18,512 nt of DNA from JAAYEA01 sp012689325 (GTDB lineage: Bacteria; Chloroflexota; Anaerolineae; JAAYEA01), in assembly GCA_036841525.1 (NCBI GenBank), contig DAITVZ010000079.1:1-18512 (forward strand). The letters are read 5' to 3'. Shown here one piece after another: positions 13,211-18,512 of this stretch. Under the pieces are notes generated by a model. That model worked only from the letters and a program-made list of their open reading frames with translations. It made no database searches and was not told where the DNA came from. The position numbers were made by a program, and so were the translations under genes. How positions within the stretch are numbered: position 1 is the stretch's first letter; each line of letters starts with the position of its first letter.

Positions 13211-16144
13211 GTGCAGCCTATGTCGGCCATCTTGCGTTTACGGACCGGCCTGCCCTGGAAACAGGCGCTCTGCGGGATCAGCGCGGGCCTCTGCTTGAGC
13301 CGGGTGATCGCCGAGAACCTCCCCATCGGGTGGTCGCTGCCCCGCCTGGCCCTGCTGCTCCTGGTGAGCCTGGCCGCCGGGCTGGGGCTGCTGCTGACGC
13401 TGGGGCGGCGCCTCCGCTCGACGCCGCTTCTCCTCCTGCTCCCCTATGCGCTCTGGCCGCAGGTCAACCCCACGCTGGCGCTGGCCGTCTTGTTTGTCGC
13501 CCTCGTCGCCCTGGTCCTGCTAAACGATTGGCCTCGGCTCAAGTTGCCCGATTGGGGCGCCGAGGTGGCCGCCTTTGCGGGCAGCCTGACGGTCTATGTC
13601 TATACGCTGGCGCCTGGCCTCCTCCCCGCCGATAGCGGCGAGTTCCAGCTCGTGGCTCGGCTGCTGGGCATCGCCCACCCGCCCGGCTATCCCCTCTACA
13701 CCATGCTGGGCAAGCTCTTTACGTTGCTGCCGCTGGGGGATGCCGCCTATCGCGTCAACCTCCTCTCCGCGGTGGCCATGGCGCTGACCCTGGCCCTGCT
13801 CTGCCGCCTGGTGCGCCGCCTCACCGGCTCGGCCTGGATCGGCCTGGGCGTGGCCCTGGCTCTGGGCGCCTCCCCCACCATCTGGGCGCAGGCCACCACC
13901 GCCAACATCCGCAGCCTCACGGCGCTGTTCACCGTGGCGCAGATGTATTACCTGCACGAATACGGGAGCACCAAGTCGCGTCGCGACCTGGTCCGCTTCG
14001 CCCTGGCCTTCGGGCTGGGCGTGGGCCACCATGGCTCGCTGGGGCTGCTGGCCCTTCCTTATGGCGTCTACCTCTTGGCCATAGACCGCAAGCTGCTCTA
14101 TCGCTGGCGGCACTGGGCAGCCTCGCTGGGGGCCTTTGCCCTCTCCCTCCTGGCGCTGCTCTACCTGCCCATCCGCAGCCTGATGGGCGCGCCCTTTGAC
14201 GCGGCGCCCATCCGCAGCGTGCAAGGCTTCCTGGACCACGTGCTGGCCCGAGGCTTTGGCGGCGACATGTTCGCCTTCGCGCGGCCCGACCTGCTGGCCG
14301 ATCGCCTGCCGGTGCTGGGCAACATCCTCGTGTGGCAGTTGGGCTATCCGTTGCTGCTGGTGGCCCTGGCCGGCTTTATCGCCATGCTGGCCCGCCAGCC
14401 CAAGCGCTTCCTGCTCTTCGGCGGCGTGTTTCTGGTGAACGCCTTTGTCGCCATTACCTACCGCGCGCCGCAGACCGTCGAGTACCTGATCCCCGCCTAC
14501 CTGGGGCTGGCGGCGCTGCTGGGCTGGGGCGCGCACGCGCTGGGCCATGCTTGGCCTCGCCGCGCGCCGATCATCCACGCCGTCGTGGCGGCGCTCTTGC
14601 TCTGGCTGGGCCTCGCCCGCCTGACCGCCAGCGCCCCCAGTTACATCGAGCTGAGCCGCGACACCTCGACCCGCGACCAAGCGGAGGCGTTGCTCCGCGA
14701 GGCGCCGCCGAACGCGATGGTCCTGGCCAACTGGCACCAGGTCACGCCGCTGTGGTACCTACAACTGGTGGAGGGGATTCGCCCTGACGTGCAGGTCGAT
14801 TACGTCTATCCCGAGGGAGCCACGCCCAACCACCAGGTGTGGGCGCGGCGCATCGCTGAGGGCCTCGCCCAGCGGCCCGTGCTGGTCACCAATTACGAGC
14901 AGGCCTTCGCCGACCTGCCCTATCGCTTCGTCCCCTTTGGCGGCGCGCAGCAGGTGATCGCGGGCGCGCTCGACGCGCTGCCGCCAGGAATGTCGCCGCT
15001 GGGGATCGACCTGGAAGGCAAGGTGCGGCTCCTGGCCTACCAACTCGCCGCCGAGGCGCTCCATGTGGGCGACGACCTGGTGCTGCGCCTGGCCTGGCAG
15101 CCGCTGCAGCCATTGGACCAGGACTATTCCTTCTTTGTCCATCTGGTGCAAGCGCCGGGGATGCCGCCGCTGGGCCAGGGTGACCGCTGGCACCCCTCCA
15201 CGCGCTACCAGGTTGGCGAGATCATCGTCGACGAATACCGTCTCTCGGTGTTGCCCACCGCGCCGGCGGGGCGCTATACGCTGCTGGGCGGCGCCTACTA
15301 TACCTTTCCCGGCGGCTGGCAACGCCTAAAGGCTGAGGATGGGCAAGACGCCGTGGCCCTGGCCGAGGTGGAGATCGCGCCCCTGGTGCAGGCGCCGGTG
15401 ACCAAGCACCCCCAGCACCTGGCTTTTTCTGGCGGGCTGGCCTGCGTGGGCGTGGATTACGATCACAGCGTGGCGGATGCGCTGCGGGTCTATCTGCATT
15501 GGTTCCGGCCGGAGGGGCTCACGGGCGCGCGCGATGCGCTGCTTTACCGCGACGGCGAGCTGCTGGCGCGGGGGAGGATCATCGAAGCGGCGGGCTATGG
15601 CACGCTGGCGCTGGACGTGCCGCCGGGAGATGGCGCGCTGCGCCTGGAGGTGCGCACCGCGCCGGAGGATGCGCCGGTGGCGGCGTTGGGGCCCTGGCAC
15701 CATGCGTGGCGCCCCCGCCACGCCTTGCCTGCCCCCCACCCAGGAGAACGTTACGTTATCCTGGGCGGCGAGATGGCCTTGGAATCGGCAGCCTGGGAGG
15801 CCGATGGAAGGCGCGTCACGCTGGACTTTCGGGCGCTGCGCCCGCTGACCAGGGACTATAGCGTCTCGGTGAGCCTGATCGGCGCCGGTGGGCGGTTGAT
15901 CGCCCAGCACGACACTACCCCGGCGCTGGGGGCCATCCCCACGCTGAAATGGATCCGCGGCAGCGCGATCCAGGACCTGCACATCCTGGACGTGCCGGAG
16001 GGCGACCCCGGCGGCGAGGCCACCCTCCGCCTGACCGTGTATGACGCTTTTACCCTGCAGCCGCTGGCCGTGGCCGACGAGCGGCTGGCCCGCGAGGGCC
16101 AGGGCACGCAGATGGTGCTGGGAGTGGCGCCGATCGGCAAGTGA
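13211..16144 (+). CDS. DUF2723 multi-pass membrane protein (glycosyltransferase-like) with large exported C-terminal region
   Basis: 977 residues. The first half (to about 490) has about ten or eleven hydrophobic helices. The DUF2723 signature begins at LPADSGEFQLV (Asp141, Glu144), followed by GIAHPPGYPLYTMLGKLF and DAAYRVNLLSAV. The family resembles the GT-C fold of protein mannosyltransferases, where acidic residues in the first outer loop are catalytic; a lipid-linked sugar donor is likely but not shown. The second half is soluble and should face outward. It has an alpha/beta part (ANWHQVTPLWYLQLVEGIRPDVQV) and then two or three beta-sandwich-like segments. The start is GTG 13211 or ATG 13220; neither has a clear ribosome binding site, so reinitiation after the lipoprotein stop (6-15 bp away) is likely. 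The stop is TGA. Confidence 0.92.
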   Translation: MQPMSAILRLRTGLPWKQALCGISAGLCLSRVIAENLPIGWSLPRLALLLLVSLAAGLGLLLTLGRRLRSTPLLLLLPYALWPQVNPTLALAVLFVALVALVLLNDWPRLKLPDWGAEVAAFAGSLTVYVYTLAPGLLPADSGEFQLVARLLGIAHPPGYPLYTMLGKLFTLLPLGDAAYRVNLLSAVAMALTLALLCRLVRRLTGSAWIGLGVALALGASPTIWAQATTANIRSLTALFTVAQMYYLHEYGSTKSRRDLVRFALAFGLGVGHHGSLGLLALPYGVYLLAIDRKLLYRWRHWAASLGAFALSLLALLYLPIRSLMGAPFDAAPIRSVQGFLDHVLARGFGGDMFAFARPDLLADRLPVLGNILVWQLGYPLLLVALAGFIAMLARQPKRFLLFGGVFLVNAFVAITYRAPQTVEYLIPAYLGLAALLGWGAHALGHAWPRRAPIIHAVVAALLLWLGLARLTASAPSYIELSRDTSTRDQAEALLREAPPNAMVLANWHQVTPLWYLQLVEGIRPDVQVDYVYPEGATPNHQVWARRIAEGLAQRPVLVTNYEQAFADLPYRFVPFGGAQQVIAGALDALPPGMSPLGIDLEGKVRLLAYQLAAEALHVGDDLVLRLAWQPLQPLDQDYSFFVHLVQAPGMPPLGQGDRWHPSTRYQVGEIIVDEYRLSVLPTAPAGRYTLLGGAYYTFPGGWQRLKAEDGQDAVALAEVEIAPLVQAPVTKHPQHLAFSGGLACVGVDYDHSVADALRVYLHWFRPEGLTGARDALLYRDGELLARGRIIEAAGYGTLALDVPPGDGALRLEVRTAPEDAPVAALGPWHHAWRPRHALPAPHPGERYVILGGEMALESAAWEADGRRVTLDFRALRPLTRDYSVSVSLIGAGGRLIAQHDTTPALGAIPTLKWIRGSAIQDLHILDVPEGDPGGEATLRLTVYDAFTLQPLAVADERLAREGQGTQMVLGVAPIGK

Positions 16145-16182
16145 GCCAGGGCTACGGCCAGCCAAGGCCGGGGATCAACAAG

Positions 16183-16596
16183 CTATTCAGATGGCCAAAC
16201 CTGCTTGGGTAGAAGCGAAAGCACGTAGGCATACAGCCCTTCGGCAAGGTCCAGCGCTCGATCGAATTGCTCGTGGGTCGGTTCAGAAACCGGCCCGGGA
16301 TAGCGAAAGAGTGTGGCATAGGGCGTCAGCCGCATCCCCGCTTCCACCCAGAGCTCAAAACCCGCCTCATGCTTTGCCGCAAGCCTAACCAGCACCTCAA
16401 CATCATGAATGCGCTCAAAGGGCTCATCCCGGTACACAAGATAACCTTTCACAGCCTTTTCCGCAGCTTGCTGGCAATGGTAGGCCGCTGTGTCCAGGAT
16501 GCGCTGTTCTCCGCTGGACAGGACGCGCGCAGAGGCTAGGTCATGCTGGGCTCTGAGCAGCTAACTCCTGACGAGCTGGCACTTCGCCTCGTTCAT
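16183..16596 (-). pseudogene. HEPN-domain protein interrupted by an in-frame TAG at its conserved Trp
   Basis: The frame from ATG 16596 reads 11 codons (MNEAKCQLVRS), then TAG (16563-16561), then continues open for 125 codons to a TAG at 16183. With the amber codon counted as residue 12, the rest is a textbook HEPN domain: LLRAQHDLASARVL (13-26), YHCQQAAEKAVKGYLVYRDEPFERIHDVEVL across 39-69, and a helical C-terminal part. HEPN proteins usually start W-L-x-x-A-x-x-D-L, so TAG stands where TGG is expected, a one-base change. GGGAG eight bases ahead supports ATG 16596. The gene overlaps the end of the MNT gene by 56 bp in another frame, as in intact MNT-HEPN pairs. HEPN partners are often RNases acting as toxins. 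Alternatives are readthrough, a CTG start after the stop (no ribosome binding site), or a base-call error. Confidence 0.78.
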
Positions 16597-16909
16597 ATAG
16601 CACTCTCCCTTGCTCTGCAACTTTGTGCTCAAGAGAAGCTTTGGCCTGGCGGTAGAACTCGAACTCTGCGCGGGTCCTGACGATGATATCCTTGGGCAGG
16701 CCCAGTCCGCTCAGAGAACGATGCCCCAGCAGAGTTCGCTCATACTCGGACAAGGCGCTGTCCGCCACGATCACCATCAGGTCCACGTCGCTATCCGACG
16801 AAGGCGTTCCCCAAGCATGAGAGCCAAACAAGATAACCTGCTCCGGCTGGAACTGCTCCACAAGGCGTCGCGTGACCTCCGCCAATAACCTGTTATTGAT
16901 ATCCTTCAT
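16541..16909 (-). CDS. MNT-type minimal nucleotidyltransferase (antitoxin-like)
   Basis: 122 residues, the usual size. It has the polymerase-beta fold motif GSHAWGTPSSDSDVDLMV, with Gly29-Ser30 and the metal-binding Asp41 and Asp43; Asp74 in LPKDIIVRT is the likely third catalytic acid. Such proteins pair with HEPN proteins and, in the MntA/HepT type, silence the toxin by adding AMP to it. ATG 16909 is chosen because GGGGGAT precedes it (the frame is open to GTG 16933). The last part (VPARQELAAQSPA) is read from bases that also encode the HEPN start. DNA here is visibly less G+C-rich than in the genes on both sides, which suggests transfer. All catalytic residues are intact although its partner is interrupted. 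Confidence 0.9.
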   Translation of the reverse strand: MKDINNRLLAEVTRRLVEQFQPEQVILFGSHAWGTPSSDSDVDLMVIVADSALSEYERTLLGHRSLSGLGLPKDIIVRTRAEFEFYRQAKASLEHKVAEQGRVLYERGEVPARQELAAQSPA

Positions 16910-16991
16910 ACATCCCCCAGCCATGTAGCCCACTGGTGTATCTCTATCTCGAGTTCAGGTCCGCCCCAACGCGGTAGGGCGCAGCATGTGA

Positions 16992-18494
16992 CTACCCGAC
17001 GGCAAACCCAGTTAACGCGTCGAACGACGGCTTGAGCGCGCCATACAGCCCGTGATAGACGCGGTACATCTCTTCGTAGCGGCCCACTCGGGCCGCGTCC
17101 GGCGCGGTGTGCGCGGTGATCCGCACCACGCGCTGGCAAGCCGTGTCCACGTCCGGCCAGACGCCCACGCCCACCCCCGCCAGCAGCGCCGCGCCATAGG
17201 CCGCGCCCTCGGTGACGTTCACCGTCACCAGCTCGCAATCCAGCACGTCGGCCAGGATCTGCCGCCAGAGCGCGCTGCGCGCCCCGCCGCCCGAGGCCCG
17301 CACCTGGGTGATCTGTCCACTGACCTCGCGCAGCAGCTCCAGGCTATCGCGCAGGCCAAAGGCCACCCCCTCCAGCACGGCGCGGGTCATGTGCGCGAGC
17401 CCGTGGCGCACCGTGAGCCCGACAAAGGCGCCCCGCGCATTGGGGTCGGGATAGGGCGTCCGCTCGCCAGTGAGGTACGGCAAAAAGACCAGCCCCTCGG
17501 CGCCCAGCGGCGCCCCGGCAGCCGACTTGTCCATCTCTGCGTAAGACTGCCCAGCCGCCAGCGCATCACGATACCAATGGAGCGCCCCCCCTGCGGAGAG
17601 CATCACGCCCATGAGGTGCCAGCGGCCCGGCGCGGCGTGGCAAAAGGCGTGCAACCGCCCCTGGGGCTCGATGACCGGCTCGGCGGTGGGGGCAAAGATC
17701 ACCCCCGAGGTGCCTAAGGTCAGCGCCATCACGCCCGGCTGGACCGCGCCTACGCCCACCGCCTGGGCCGCCTGGTCGCCGCCGCCGCCCACCACGGGCG
17801 TCCCCGCGCGCAGCCCCGTGGCCGCCGCGGCCTCGGCGCTGATGGTCCCCGTCACCTGCGGCCCTTCGTGGGTAGGCGGCAGCCAGTCCGCGGGGATATC
17901 CAGCGCCCGCAACATGCCCTGCGACCAGGTGCGCGCCTTCACATCCAGCAGCAGCGTCCCCGCCGCGCCGGCCATGTCCGTGGCGTACCGGCCGGTCAGC
18001 TTGAAGCGGATAAAGTCCTTGGGCAGCAAGATCTGCGCCACCCGGGCATAGATCTGCGGTTCATTCTCCCGCACCCAGACGATCTTGGGCGCGGTGAACC
18101 CCGTCAGCGCGCGGTTGCCGGTCCAGGCCAGCAGTTGCTGCGCGCCCACCTGGTGGGTGATCCAATCGCACTGCGCGCCGGTGCGCTGATCGTTCCAGAG
18201 GATGGCAGGTCGCAAGACCTGGCCGGCCTTGTCCAGCAGCACCAGGCCGTGCATCTGGCCCGTGAGGCCCACGCCAACGATCTCGGCGGCGCTCACCTTG
18301 GCCTCGGCCAGCGCGCGCTTGATGCTGGCCTGGACGCCGCTCCACCAGTCCGCTGGGTCTTGCTCGGACCAGAGCGGTCGAGGGGTGGAGAGAGGGTACT
18401 CGGTGGTGGCGTCCGCCACCACGGCGCCCTTTTCGTCCACGAGCAGCGCCTTGGCCCCCGTGGTGCTTACATCGATGCCGAGAACGTATGCCAT
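16992..18494 (-). CDS. xylB: Xylulokinase (FGGY family)
   Basis: 500 residues, slightly longer than the E. coli enzyme (484). It phosphorylates D-xylulose to D-xylulose 5-phosphate, which enters the pentose phosphate pathway. The N-terminal phosphate loop is LGIDVSTTGAKALLVD, the sugar-site motif GLTGQMHG (Met81-His82-Gly83) is typical of XylB, and WNDQRT and DMAGAAGTLLLD follow. The catalytic Asp240 is in VGGGGDQAAQAVG, and the C-terminal domain has TLGTSGV and RASGGGARSALWRQILADVL. The ATG at 18494 has AGGAGG seven bases upstream, so the gene is complete although its promoter lies outside the window. Other FGGY kinases with similar motifs cannot be fully excluded, but the QMHG and length fit XylB. 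The stop is TAG. Confidence 0.95.
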   Translation of the reverse strand: MAYVLGIDVSTTGAKALLVDEKGAVVADATTEYPLSTPRPLWSEQDPADWWSGVQASIKRALAEAKVSAAEIVGVGLTGQMHGLVLLDKAGQVLRPAILWNDQRTGAQCDWITHQVGAQQLLAWTGNRALTGFTAPKIVWVRENEPQIYARVAQILLPKDFIRFKLTGRYATDMAGAAGTLLLDVKARTWSQGMLRALDIPADWLPPTHEGPQVTGTISAEAAAATGLRAGTPVVGGGGDQAAQAVGVGAVQPGVMALTLGTSGVIFAPTAEPVIEPQGRLHAFCHAAPGRWHLMGVMLSAGGALHWYRDALAAGQSYAEMDKSAAGAPLGAEGLVFLPYLTGERTPYPDPNARGAFVGLTVRHGLAHMTRAVLEGVAFGLRDSLELLREVSGQITQVRASGGGARSALWRQILADVLDCELVTVNVTEGAAYGAALLAGVGVGVWPDVDTACQRVVRITAHTAPDAARVGRYEEMYRVYHGLYGALKPSFDALTGFAVG

Positions 18495-18512
18495 CGCCAG
18501 CCTCCTGTGCGC

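Noticed and set aside
13520..14737. A 405-residue - strand open frame
   Set aside because: It is antisense to the DUF2723 gene, with Gln/Arg/Gly-rich composition and no motif or ribosome binding site.
16155..16170. Small hairpin CGGCC/GGCCG between the DUF2723 and HEPN genes
   Set aside because: Only a 5-bp stem with no T-run on either strand; not enough for a terminator call in this base composition.
16183..16452. An 89-residue HEPN protein starting at GTG 16452
   Set aside because: This start is in the middle of the conserved HEPN helix. The homologous sequence continues upstream to the TAG and beyond, to ATG 16596.

Overview
The window is G+C-rich, densely packed DNA with short intergenic gaps. 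It suggests a bacterium of the Chloroflexota type (Anaerolineae-like). The evidence is the gene content: a lipoprotein with a Pro/Thr linker, a DUF2723 membrane protein with a long exported tail, and a multi-GAF histidine kinase beside a single-domain KaiC-like ATPase. This placement is an inference from gene style, since no rRNA or tRNA gene is present.

Left part, + strand (1-6668). The window opens inside secA (C-terminal 580 residues, ending with the SEC-C zinc motif and an Ala/Lys-rich tail). A candidate extended -10 promoter follows, and then a five-gene cluster: a small winged-helix-like protein, a one-domain KaiC/RAD55 ATPase, two tiny three-helix membrane proteins joined by ATGA overlaps, and a hybrid-free histidine kinase with one membrane helix and four GAF domains. 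The order and coupling suggest one signalling module.

Middle part, - strand (6741-10853). A convergent six-gene run reads leftward from a promoter near 10850: a Trm112/UPF0434-type zinc protein, a secreted or anchored HExxH gluzincin peptidase, formamidopyrimidine-DNA glycosylase (mutM/fpg), two tandemly duplicated receiver-only response regulators, and a cysteine-free ThiF/MoeB-type E1-like enzyme. A hairpin followed by a U-run between the two converging units (6688-6714) terminates the - strand run. The receivers may be partners of the multi-GAF kinase encoded next to them.

Right part (10885-18494). An enolase-superfamily protein of the RspA/D-mannonate dehydratase group (-) and a lipoprotein plus DUF2723 pair (+) diverge from a 211-bp region with two back-to-back sigma70-type promoters; the + one has TTGACA-16-TATAAT. 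Beyond 16144, on the - strand, lie a MNT nucleotidyltransferase gene overlapping a HEPN gene, and xylulokinase. The HEPN reading frame starts at a well-placed ATG with a Shine-Dalgarno site but carries an in-frame TAG exactly where a Trp is expected, so the pair looks like a broken toxin-antitoxin-type module. Xylulokinase and the RspA-like enzyme point to sugar and sugar-acid catabolism.
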